Shown: piece by piece, positions 1-11,300 of the stretch
Layout of the letters: each line of letters begins with the position of its first letter
How positions within the stretch are numbered: the first letter of the stretch is position 1
From: Helochares maculicollis
Taxonomy: Eukaryota; Arthropoda; Insecta; Coleoptera; Hydrophilidae
Assembly (NCBI GenBank): GCA_033557835.1
Contig: JAWQRO010000334.1
Coordinates: 1 to 42,623 of the forward strand
Direction of reading: 5' to 3'
DNA: 42,623 nt
Program-made: the position numbers and the translations under genes
The notes under the pieces: generated by a model
Databases searched by the model: none
Seen by the model: the letters and a program-made list of their open reading frames with translations, nothing else
Told to the model about the DNA's origin: nothing

Positions 1-334
1 AAACGGGCCTTTGACAAAATTAATGAATTAGGGTGGGAGGTACTGCCTCACCCACCCTGCTCACCCGATATTATCATTTATTCCGATCACTGCAACATTG
101 TCTTAGTGGCAAAAAATTAGAAAATTTTGATGATGTCCAAAACGCTATCCTGATATATTTTACAGAAAAGCCGATTGATTATTACCGCTCCGGCATTGAA
201 AATTTGTATACTAGATAGCAAAAGGTTGTTGATAACGAAGGTGAATATATTGTTGATTAGAAATAAAAACTTGTTAAAAATGTAGTCGTGTGAATTTAAC
301 TTAAGAAAATGACATTCTTTTCCGGTCCCCCTAA
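1..334 (+). mobile_element. mariner element, 3' part only, cut by window edge
   Basis: The plus strand reads the C-terminal end of a mariner transposase. It includes the catalytic-region motif LGWEVLPHPPCSPD, then, after a frameshift, DYYRSGIENL and a final QKVVDNEGEYIVD followed by a stop near 260. The 3' terminal inverted repeat ends in GGTCCCCCTAA at 334 and is followed by TA, the expected mariner target dinucleotide. Everything upstream lies outside the window. At least one frameshift near 60-80 makes it a pseudogene. Family assignment is from known mariner motifs; the subfamily (mellifera/rosa-like) is a guess. Confidence 0.85.
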
Positions 335-697
335 TATATCTGCCTCTAGACACATAGTTGTGATTGTTACGTTCAGGCGATGCAGCCCGATTCATTTCCC
401 TTATTTTTGCCAGCAAGTTTATAAGCAAACATTTACTCTGACTGTTCTAAGCTGCGCCATTCGAAAACACGATACGCGTGGATCCATCATAACTGTGGTG
501 ATACTGTGGCGTGAATGTCGTCTTTCAAGTGCTCTTTCTTTTGCAAGTATCGCACCTAGTCAGAGTGCAGTGAATAGTATATGTTGATAAACTAATTCTT
601 ACGAATATATTTAATTTGCCATATTTCATAATAACTAATTCATTAGGCACTATTTAATTTATGTTGGTGAATCCTACTGAGTTACATATTTATTTTA
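335..697. other. stretch without recognised gene
   Basis: Between the mariner end and the tail of the RTE element I see only short open frames with no family resemblance. Base composition from 340 to 580 is more GC-rich than the AT-rich sequence after it. Confidence 0.4.
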
Positions 698-2610
698 GTA
701 TCATCATCATCATATACAGCTATTTTAACCCATATTGCAGGTTGTAGCCTCTTAATTGTTTTGCTCTGTTTTTATTTTTGTGCAATGTTGCCCAGATGTC
801 CTTTGTTTGGTATCTTACTACCTTCAGAGGGAACTTTTAGCATTTTCAAATGTCACGGTTGTTTGCTATTCTGAACCATGTTGTTCCTGCAACCTTTCTA
901 ATGTCTCGATCCCATCTGTCAAGATGTTTTCTTGATCGTTTTGCCTCTCTAGGGTACCATTCGATTAGTCTTGTGACCCATTTATTATCAGACCTTTTTA
1001 CGATATGCCCAGCCCATTGCCATTTAATTGATTTTATTCTATTAATGAAGTCGGTCACTTTAGTTCTTTCTCTAATGTAGTCATTTCTTTTCCTGTACTG
1101 CTTTGTTATTTCAAACATGTTTCTTTCCTTAGATCTTTGGGTAATTAGAAGATTTTGTGTGATGACTGAATTTAGAATCCAAGTTTCACAGACATATATT
1201 AATATAGGTAAGATGCATTGATCAAATGCTTTGCTTTCAGATAAAGAGACAGTCTAGATTTGAATATGGTATAATTCCTCTCGAATGCTCTCCAAGCCAG
1301 TTTACATCTTCTGAATATTTCTCAGTGTACTGATCCTGAAACATGGACAGCTTCGCCTAAGTATACATATTCGTCAACTTGTTCTAATTTCTTTCCATCA
1401 ACATTGATGTCGGCGGATGTTATAAATTCGTTGAACATCACTTTCGTCTTTGAATATTTGAAGGTCTACTTTCTGACTATCAGCATATAGTTCGTCGATT
1501 ACATTTTGTAATTCGTCTGAACTATTTGCTTCAAGGACTTTGTCATCTGCGGACCAAAGGTTGTTAAGTCTTTCACCATTATCATTTAGTCCCTTATTTT
1601 CCCAGTTAAACGTACTAAAGACATACTCCAATGTGGCCGTGAATAGTTTAGGAGAGATTGAGTCTCCTTGATGTACACCTTCTGTTGTTGAGAACTCCCA
1701 AGTTGGTTTATGAAGTTTCACTTCTGCTTTTGCTTCCTCATATATGTTATTGAGTATTTTGATGTAGGCTTTCTCTATGGCTTGCATTGCTAGGGCTTCC
1801 ATTATTGCCACAGAAAGGATTGAGTCAACGGCTTTTTCGAAGTAAATAAAAGCCATTGACAATAGCAGAGTATGTTCTTTGGTTCTGTTGACCACTTCTC
1901 TTACAGTTTGGATATGATCCATTATTCTGAATCCACTTCAGAATCCCGCCTATTATTTTGGCTGCATAGAATCTAGTGTATGTCTAGCACTTTAGAATGA
2001 TTTTTGTGAACTTTTTATGCCACCGGCAGCAAACTTATTGGTTGGTAATTTCTGATGTCTTCTAAGCTACCTTTCTTATGAATTAGTATTATAGTAGCTT
2101 CATCTTAGTGCTTTGAGAGCTCCCTTTCACGGATGCATTCAATGTACATCTTTGCTAGGCAAGTTAGTGTTTGATAGCCTGTTAATTTGAATAGTTCAGT
2201 AATTATTCCATCATGTCCAGCTGGTCTACCATTTTTTATTTGTTTTAGAGCCACTTCTACTTCAGCTGTTAGTACTTCTGGTGGTTTTTCAATATTGTTG
2301 GTTTTGATACAGAGATTGTCCTCTTGTGGTGATTTATACAGGATTTCCTAGAAGTTAGCGACATATTCCAGTATCGAGCGTCTTTTTGTAATGTGAGTGT
2401 TGCTGTTGATGTCAACCATTGCTAGTATTTGATTTCACCCTATGATTAAATTATTCTTCATTTTCTTGTAGCTCTTTATGTTTCAATGGGATCCTGTAGA
2501 AGATTTTCATTGTACTTTTGAATACATATTTTATTTTGCTTTCTGATAGTCTTGCACAACTCTTTACGTTCAGTTTTAGAATATCCCACTAAAAATGAGC
2601 GATACTGGTA
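698..2610 (-). mobile_element. degenerate RTE-clade non-LTR retrotransposon
   Basis: Read on the minus strand, the order is: a linker rich in K and E near 2500-2600; the pre-RT motif NGRPAGHDGI near 2225-2250; HKKGSLEDIRNYQPISLLPV near 2045-2095; the palm region FIYFEKAVDSI near 1830-1860; a GVHQGDSISPKLF block near 1640-1680; a mutated active site SADDKVL near 1540 where the family has FADD; and the C-terminal WQWAGHIVKRSD block near 1010. Stops and frameshifts occur throughout, so it is dead. The 3' untranslated part ends in an ATG/TGA trinucleotide run (TCA repeats at 701-712 on the plus strand), which is typical of RTE tails. The endonuclease half is missing: the element is 5' truncated. 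Confidence 0.88.
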
Positions 2611-3614
2611 GTGATTAATTTGAAAATGTAAATTTATCATAAAGTGTCTCTGAAAGTGACAACAGCCAATCCAAATATGACAATAACGATGATTTAAATT
2701 AGATTTAGCATCACATTGGTGCCTTCTAAGTTTACACAAGCCATATCCTGTACCATTTTTGGGACCGCCTGGTACACATTTTTTCGCTAGCAACATTCTC
2801 CAAGGTATAATACAAAAGCTAGTAGAAAGGCAGTACTAAACACCTTCCAAAATATTTCAGACACATATTTAAAAAAAAACTCCTAAGCTATTAAAGATAG
2901 AGTGAAATAAAGAAATATTTACATTTTGATAACAATGAAATCATATAAACAGAATGTTTTCCAATTTATACATTCCAAAAATAGACATCACCATCAATGA
3001 AACTAATAATGTACAAAGGCTGCCAGGTTTAATTCAATATATTCCATTGAAGAGAGCTCATTGTGGATTAAAATTTTATCTCCAATCCAAATCAAAGAGT
3101 GAGTAGTTTATACCAATAAAAACACTCTTATAAATGACAATAAAAAAATAAACAGATATGTAGGGAACAAGGAGTTCCGATAGAGAAAAGTTGGGGAAAA
3201 ACTTCAAAGGAGAACATTTAAAAAGCGGGAAACAATTTCATATGTTTGATGGAGATACTAATTGGAAAAAAATATGTTTTCAAAATAAATTGCAGATTTT
3301 CCTAGATTTCAACCTATTCAATTACAACCAACTAAAGGGCACTTTCCGGAATTCATACCAATTATCTCCGTAACGAAACTGTTGTGTAAAAATTTTATGG
3401 AAGTCAGTCCTACCAACTTCGTTTTATTATTTGGTGTAATTGTTTTGGATACAGTCATGTTCTGTTCAAATTTAATAGTACTGATATTATCAAATTTCTC
3501 TAGAATTGGCGAAATTTCTCTAATTTAGGGTTATGTTTACATTTTGCGTTGATACATATTTTTCTCTAAACAGTTATTTATGTTCGATTAAAATATCAGT
3601 TTTAGGTGCCAACT
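2611..3614. other. AT-rich stretch, no gene recognised
   Basis: Minus-strand frames at 2611-2796 and a 60-codon plus frame at 3191-3373 are open but match nothing I know. The rest is AT-rich with frequent stops. If the gene starting at 24171 continues leftward, its next exon could in principle be here, but I found no convincing acceptor plus open frame. Confidence 0.4.
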
Positions 3615-3985
3615 ATTTATTGGATTGTTCGGAAAGTTCGATCGCTTATTACATTAGTTCACATTTTGTCTTAACTTAATTATCGTTAATCCCCGCATAA
3701 GTGAGTGTCGACCGTTCACGGAGTTATAGAAGAGCTTGAATTTGTGAGCAAAGTAGATGATCGGGTGGCGTACTCTCTCACTGAGGCCCACCCCCTGAAT
3801 TTTGACATCTGTGATAACCTTAGATTCAGGAATAAAAAGACACCATTTTTCAAGAACCTCATCACAGGAGATAAAAAGCAGATTGGTGGCAACAATGTGC
3901 CACGTAAAAGATCATGAGGAAATCTAGATAAGACCCATCAATCCACCTCTAAAGAGGGCTTTATCCCCATCCTTCTCTGAGTTTC
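3615..3985 (+). mobile_element. mariner remnant with internal deletion
   Basis: A mariner-type terminal repeat reads TTATTGGATTGTTCGGAAAG from about 3617. It is followed after only 90 bases by the middle of a transposase: LTEAHPLNFDICDNLRF, then KNLITGDKKQ (the family has TGDEKW, first catalytic D) and NNVPRKRS, ending near 3985 with a diverged GLHPKK-like block. The N-terminal DNA-binding part and the C-terminal third are missing, so this is an internally deleted, non-coding copy. Confidence 0.75.
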
Positions 3986-4535
3986 CACATTCTTACTAGT
4001 AACAGTTTATCTGATAGTGTTTTATATATTTCTTACAAAATTCATTGATGTTGCTTTTGCAATAACTGCACTTATTTGTTGTTTCGATTTAGATACACTC
4101 TCAGATTTTACAAAATATATTTAAATAATGTTCATAATATAACGAGCTCTTTATGAAAAAGCAGTAATAACTTTAACCCTCTTACTAAGGAGTATATGAC
4201 CTATTAATATAATTAATATATGGTTAAAATTTTTCAACATTTCTACCCCAAATATTTAATTGGTCCGGTTATTCACTCCCATTATGCACTTAGCTATATT
4301 GTCTAAAGACTAGTTACAAAAACTTTATGGCCATATTCTAATGATAAAACATGCTAAATGAATTCTCATATTAATTTCAAGTGCTTCCACATACACACAT
4401 TTTAAAAACTTGATAAGGAAAATTACTCCAACAAATAAACTTATAGATGTGAGGCAAGACCAACTAGAGTAAAACTATATTATTGTAAATACTTCATTAT
4501 AAGTTTTAGTTTTAAGAGCCCTTTTTTAAACCCCA
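3986..4535. other. AT-rich stretch, nothing recognised
   Basis: No open frame with family resemblance on either strand. It lies to the left of the last visible exon of the minus-strand gene and may be part of its next intron. Confidence 0.4.
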
Positions 4536-4740
4536 TGATATGAAGAGGAATGGAAAGATAGTGAATCTCAAGACTAACTACTTTTAAAGAAACATCTCAT
4601 TTTTGTCACTTTTAACAGAAACATTTTGTAAAATATAGGTATTTCTATAAAAACCCATCTTCGAGATCCGTGAATTAAATAATCATCAAAAAAAAATCAA
4701 GCATCCGTTTATTTTAAAAGAACTCTTTGCATACCAATTT
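4536..4740 (+). repeat. dispersed repeat, copy 1
   Basis: This segment resembles 11885-12130 in the same orientation. An exact 16-base match, ACATTTTGTAAAATAT, lies at 4621-4636 and 11975-11990. It is flanked on both sides by diverged matches: an ATCTCA-TTTTGTCAC block before it, and TTATAAA-CC and AATCAA-CATCC blocks after it. No coding potential is seen, so it is probably a short non-autonomous element. Confidence 0.6.
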
Positions 4741-4969
4741 TCTCGTTTCTACAATCAATAGTTTATAAATTACAGACATTTTCATTAAAAAGCAATTACC
4801 ACCCTTCCACCCAATATAAAGCAAAGTTTCAAAAAGTGACCTAACTAAACGTATTTCTTAACTTTCGTAGGAGAATAAACAACAAATAGGTTTCTATATA
4901 TAACAAAAATCAAAAGCATGCATTTATTTCCAAATATGGTAATGTATATATAGAGAGAAAGAAAATTAC

Positions 4970-5323
4970 CTGAGCAGCATGCACATTGATGTTATTCAAA
5001 ATAGGCAGGGTTTTCGGCACAGCAGTGTTATTTTGGGTCTTCTCTTGCTTGTTGCTGTTGCACTGCGCATTTTTAAAGTTCTTTATGTTATTCAGACTGT
5101 TTTTGTACACTTTATTCGAGTTGTTTTGCGTGCTTTTATTTACAGTTTTATCGTTCGTCGCAACGATGTTGGTGCCCCTGTTGTTCTGAATGCTGGGCCA
5201 GTTCTGCTGGTTGTAAGTCAGCTCCGGAGAAGGTTTCGTCGAGACCTGGACAGCTGACTGCTGTCCGAGACTGTTTTGTACAGGGGAAGGCACCTGCTCT
5301 ATCGTAGTTGCTGCTGGAACCTG
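4970..5323 (-). CDS. unrecognised gene, exon 6
   Basis: The 354-base exon is phase 0 on both sides (AG|CAG acceptor, CAG|GTAATT donor). It encodes QVPAATTIEQ followed by a Gln/Asn/Ser-rich, disordered-looking segment ending NNINVHAAQ. The frame must continue in an exon further left that I could not find in the window. Confidence 0.8.
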
Positions 5324-8300
5324 CTTTACAAAACAATTTGCTAATAAAATATCAAAATCATACTAAATCAAAAAAAGTATGCTGCTATAAAAATTTCACT
5401 TTAAATCAACCAGAGATGTCGCAACATTATAAGCTATAAGCAAAACCTATAAAAACACAATTCAAATATGTCACCAAAACAAGAAAAATTAAGGATCCTA
5501 TTAGTGATTTCAGAATTAAGCAACTGTAAATCTAGTAACATTAAAATATGAAAGAAAACTTCGACCAATATGTCATCAGAGATGCCTCTGCATAACATAA
5601 CCTTAGACATAAGCAGCTATTTTTGCTGATTGATCTGAATTGTGTTTTAAACAGTAATTTACGAATTCACTGTAAATTGACTAAAAAAAATTAGTGCTAT
5701 GGCATGCAATTAAAAAAATTTGTTTAAAGTATGCTTACTAAAGGCATTTGAGGCGATGTTTGGACCGCTTGTGTAACGACTTGAATCTTGGGTTTGGAGA
5801 CCTCGGTTCCTTTAGAAGTCGCCTTTTCTGGAGCTGCAGTAGCAGAAATGCTACTCGCTGGCAAAGCAGCAATGCTGATCGTCGCAGCAACAGTAACTGC
5901 AGGTGCAATTACAGTCGTCACATCGAATTTCTTTCGCTCACAAGCACTATTCTTGGCGATATCAGCGTAAGAATACGGCTTAATGTTCTCGTGTTCCAGT
6001 CGGGTGTCTATCGGCAAGGAGTGAACAGAATCCACGTCCGAGCTGTCGGATTTTTCGCTGTGTGGAACAGAGCAGGCTGATTTCCGAAGATCCGGAGAGG
6101 GCAGACGGTTGTAGTCGCTGTTCTGGGAGTCTCTTGAGTACGGTTGTCGGCGACCACTAAGAGAGTTCCGCCGCTTTTTACTTTTTTTCTTTTTGGTGAC
6201 GACTCGAAAATCAGCTGACTCCAGATTTTCCACGGACGCATTGGTGTATAGCTGAATGGTCTGCAGCTGGATCTGGTCTGTGTTGCCCCAAGACCTTCTT
6301 TCCCTAGGTCGGTCTGTGTTGCTCTTGGTCGGCCTAAGAGGGACCTTCATCTCGTTGTCCTGGCTGAAGCTGAAATCTTCTAGTTTGGACGTGGATATCT
6401 CTTCCATAGAGTTGCTCTTTTGCAAGTTCCCCTTGCCTTTGGAGCGAGTCCTATGCTTCTTAGCACCGCTCTTCTCCTCCGTGGACACATGCTTGTGCAG
6501 CTTGGACTTGTGAATGTTCGTTTTGGGTTTCGTACCCGTCGTGTTCTCGTTACCATCAATGAAGTCGATCAATTTGTTCACGTCGTTGATTATATCGCTC
6601 CGGTGGCCCTTGACATCCTTAGCGCATAAAACAACCACATTTTTGTCTGTCTCACGCTTCTTTTTCTTGTTCTTCTTCACCTCAGAGTTCCCGTGTCCCA
6701 AAGCATTTCCATTTTCATCCACTTTCTTGTCATCAATCGACTTGGTAAACAATGGCCACGGCGTGTGCGGAACCAAAAGGCTATACCTCTGAGTGCTGTT
6801 GAACTCCTGTAGATGTTTGTAACTCGGTTCGCTGTCCATGTTTTTCTCACTGCATTGTTCTACCGCACTGAACTTTACGCATTCGTCAACGTTAACATTG
6901 CCTGCAAATCAAAATGTCTATACTCAAATATCGTTTTGAGCTGGCTTTATTGTGTTTTCTATTGAAACCCATTAGATATACTGAATATGTTGCTAAAAGT
7001 GTCACCCTCAAAAACTCTAAATTGACTTTGAAGTTATATCAACAGTTGACAAACAAAAATTATGATTTGTTATTATAAACATGCACATTATATGGGCTCT
7101 TAGCCTTTATCATACAAATGTACTATATATGTTATTTAAGCACGACTGCTTGCTGTGTATCAAATTAAAAAGAAAACAAACCACCCAAGTAGTTGTTATA
7201 TATGACGTGCAGAACAAGAGTTAATTTGAAATATAAAGAAATGCAAGCTGTTGACAAAAATGTAAATGTTTATTTAGTTGTGGTGCTTCTTCAATTGTTC
7301 AGAATATCCTAGAAAATGTGTTTTACAATATAAGAATAAAAATTGTTACCTCAATGTCTCTGAAAACATCCCTTAAACTCTTTTTACATCAATTTGTTAC
7401 CTTTAGATGTAAAAACATTATTATTGTAACTTTGAAAAAGGTATGTTTGGTAAAACTACATTTTAACACTCTAATGTATGCCATTGCCCATGCAAATCTA
7501 AATAGTAGGGAAAGACAGAGTTAATTCCTTGTTAATACTACAAAAGTCACATTATTCAATATGTTTCATACTTTCTTCTTTTGCACAGGATAGTTTTTTA
7601 AAAACATGTAGAACTACAAGTTAAATAATTTGGGAAAATCGAAACTGTTGATTATAAAAGATGGATCCCTTTTTTCTAAATGAATAGAAGATTACCAGCT
7701 TCTTTGAAAATTAATTGTCCAAAATTTAGGATGTTGTTCTATGTTTACAAATATGCCACACGTTTATATATTTTAGTCATTATCAGGATCAAAATCATGC
7801 CAAATATCTTCCCATATTTAAGTAATCCCACACATCTATTTTGTAGTTGTTTTTACAGATTTTTACTCTAACCCATGAACACCTATGATCCCCATGTACC
7901 CACCTACTAATGCCATCTAGTGCTGGAGGCATGGAAACAGGGCATTGATGTCCTCTAATAGGATGTTATAAGTAATAAGAAATATCAAGTGATCACATGC
8001 AATCACTGAATTATGCATATAGACTTCCTATTTCATATCACAAAAGAAAGAGTTTTTGACAGTAGAGCAGACATTATTCACGAAGGCTATTTATCTTGAG
8101 TCTTGGTTAGAAATGAATGCTACAGTACATTTTTTTCATACCACTGTAATTTATGTGGGAGAAATGACCACAATTGTCAGTCTCATTTGTCATTGTGTTA
8201 GGCAGGGCATAACTTGTCACCATAAGCTTCTTTCTCTAAAAGAAATAGATGATCTTATAAATGCTAACGCCTTTTTTGTTCTGACCATAATAATAACTAC

Positions 8301-11300
8301 AATAGTCTTAATTGTCGAAATTTCTCCAGAACTTGTTGATGAAGTTTTGGACAAAAGATACTGATGAAGATGTATTAACTTGTTTCAAAAGTTTTGTCCG
8401 TTTTAATGTAACTCTATACCTTGATAAATAATTATTCTACTGTGCCGTGTTATATATATTGCCTTTTTTCAGCTTATTAAGTGATTTCCAGGAAATTTTT
8501 CTCTACGATAATTCAATTTGTACCAAACGGCTGCTGAAACAACCCAAAAAATTAACCAAGGATTTGGCAAAGATAGTGTTAACGGATGCCCTGTTCGACA
8601 TTGGTTTGCGAAATTTTATTCTGAAGATTTAGCCTCAAAGATGACCCTCTAGAGTAACCCAGGACGAGGATTTGCAGATCCTGGTGGAGGCCAACCTTTC
8701 ACAAACAATGTGTGGGACAATGGAGAACTGGGCGTCAGCTTCCATGCAGTTTTTTATGTGTTGAAACATATTGGAAAGGTCGAAAAGCTCGACACATGGG
8801 TACCCTAAGTTTTGAAGGATCGACAAAAATTGACCTGTTACAAGGTCTTTTCTTTTTTGCTTATGCGCAACCAAAATGATCCTTTTCTGGATCGAATCGT
8901 TACGTGTGAAGAAACAACAGGAGATGTTCAAGACAGTGGATTGACACCGGTGAGCCACCCAGACACTTCGCAAAGGCGAAAACCCACAAAAAAAAATCAT
9001 GGTTACTGCATGGTGATCAGCAGTTGTTGTGATTCACTATAACTTCCTGCAACTTGGTCAAACCAGCACAGCAGAGACCTATTGTCAGAAAATCTGGTGA
9101 ACAGAAGATGTCCAATCCTGCTCCACGATAATGCCTATCCACACGTTTCTCAACTCATTGTCCGAAAATTAAACGAATTGAGCTTTGAAGTTTTGCCTCG
9201 CCTAATATACTCGTAAGTCCTCTCGCCAACCAACTATCATCTTTTCAAGCACTTCGATAACTTTCTCACCGGTAGAACCTTCGCCAATCAGAACCATACA
9301 AAAAGGCTTTCGTCAGCTTCGTTGAATCCCGAGCACCTAATTTTTATACCGATAGAATTAATCGAGTTGTGTTACATTGGCAAAAGTGCAATGAATCAAA
9401 TGGAGATTTTTTCGATTAAATTGAATAACAAGCGCAGCTACAATAAATTCAATTCAAGCCGACCACCTACTAAAAAGAAAGAAGTGACTTGGACCTAATT
9501 ATTCCAAAATGTATTAAGTTATGTTGTCGAGAAGAGGAGTGATCTCATTAGCAAATCACAAGAAATAAACCCAATTGAATGGTTTGAGATAATATGTGAT
9601 GATGCAATTGTCTCAAGTATTCTCTGGCAGGCAGTAACATAATGCCACCCAGAAAGACCCATTAGTTTGTACTTTAAAATGGCTGTATCAGAAAATTAAT
9701 TGGGAGTGAATTTCTTCGCTGGTTATCACTCTCTTCCTCACAAACATTTATGCTAGTGTGAGGATGAAGATATAGACGACCAATGCATGAGAAAAAAACG
9801 AGTCGATGGAGGTATCTGGAAATAAATCAGTAGTTCCATATCAGCAACAATTCTTAAACTACAAACTATTGCCTCACAATACCATGATATACACTTCAAG
9901 ATTCACCCAATAATCGGCCAGATGGACAAAAACGTCTACAATTTGATGTGTTCTCAGAGCTTTTGAGCATTGATAAACAAATGGTTGGATATTACGAACA
10001 TCCATATTGTATCTTCATACATGGTAATGGATTCAAATAATGGACGATCTGGTGCTCACACACTGATTGTTACAAGGGTGGTCCCTGAAGTACCCTACTT
10101 GACTTATAGTTGGCAGTTGTCACTTTCAAAATTTACTGTGGTAGAATGTCCTAGCCTTATATAGCTTTAGTTTCAAGTTTTAAGATGCTAACAAGATCTT
10201 CCAGTCCATAAGGCAAGTTATATGTGGGTGGGTAATTAAGTTTTTGTGTAACCTAGTAGCGACATCTGTTGCTACATTGACTAGTACTGGCACATAATTG
10301 TAGAAGTCGTTCCCAAATAAGCAACATCAAATGAAAAACCATTAAAACTGGTTTGTAAGCATGAAAAAGAATGGCTGCCCTTTTGCCTCGGATATAAAAT
10401 CCCCCTCAGAAGTAGCCAAAGTCATTCTAAGAAGTTGGATGGGCTCGGAATGTTTATAGCCATCAATAGTGAATGCTCAAAGTGAACATGTAAACATGGA
10501 AAAAATTGGTCATCGTTTTGTCTTTCATTAGAAAGGAATAAGTCTAACCAATATCAAAACCGAACTAGATTCTAATCTGGTGGAGTCTGATCCTTCGTTT
10601 ACAACAATAAACTATTAGGTGGCATAGTTTAAGCCAGACCGTACGAATTGCTAAGACGAACATCAGTAGTGGTTGAACAAATGAGATGACAATGCCAGAA
10701 ATAGTAAAGGAAATACGCGAAATGGTATTGGATGATTAATTGAAAGTGCACGAGCTAGCAGCCATTGTGGGCATTTCAAAAAGTGCTGTACATTGCAATG
10801 GAACAAATATAGCATCGTGAAGATATTTCAATCGAGTGTTTGGCGATGTTTCACAGCAACAAAGCCGAGTTTTTCCGTCGATTCAACATCATTGATGGAA
10901 CCTAGGTCCATCACTTCACACCTGAGACGCAGGAGCAATCAAAACAGTGGCCTGACATGGGAGTTATGGCTCAAAAAAAGATAAAGACAGTTCCATTAGC
11001 AGTTAAGGTCATGGCATTAGGTTTTAGGGATGCACGTGGGATAATTTTCATTGGTTATTATCTTCAAGAAGGAAAACAATCAACAGCGAGTACTACACAA
11101 ACTTATTGCAGTATGAGCGAAGAAATCATAAAAAACGGCCGAATTTGGCTACACAGAAAGTGTAGTTTCATCAAGACAATGCTCCAGTTCATACATCCGT
11201 CATCATAACAGCTAAAAACAATGAATTAACATTTAAATAGCTCTGTTACATACTCTATTCCCCAGATTTAGCTCTCTTGGATTTTTTTCTTTTTCCTAAT

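Noticed and set aside
5148..5336. Alternative reading frame MFCKAGSSSNYDRAG over exon 6
   Set aside because: The other frame joins exon 5 in phase through a good acceptor and is longer; this one is an overlap shadow.
10225..10260. GGGTGGGTAATTAAG as a possible left terminal repeat of the irritans mariner
   Set aside because: It could not be paired convincingly with the sequence after the transposase stop near 11480.
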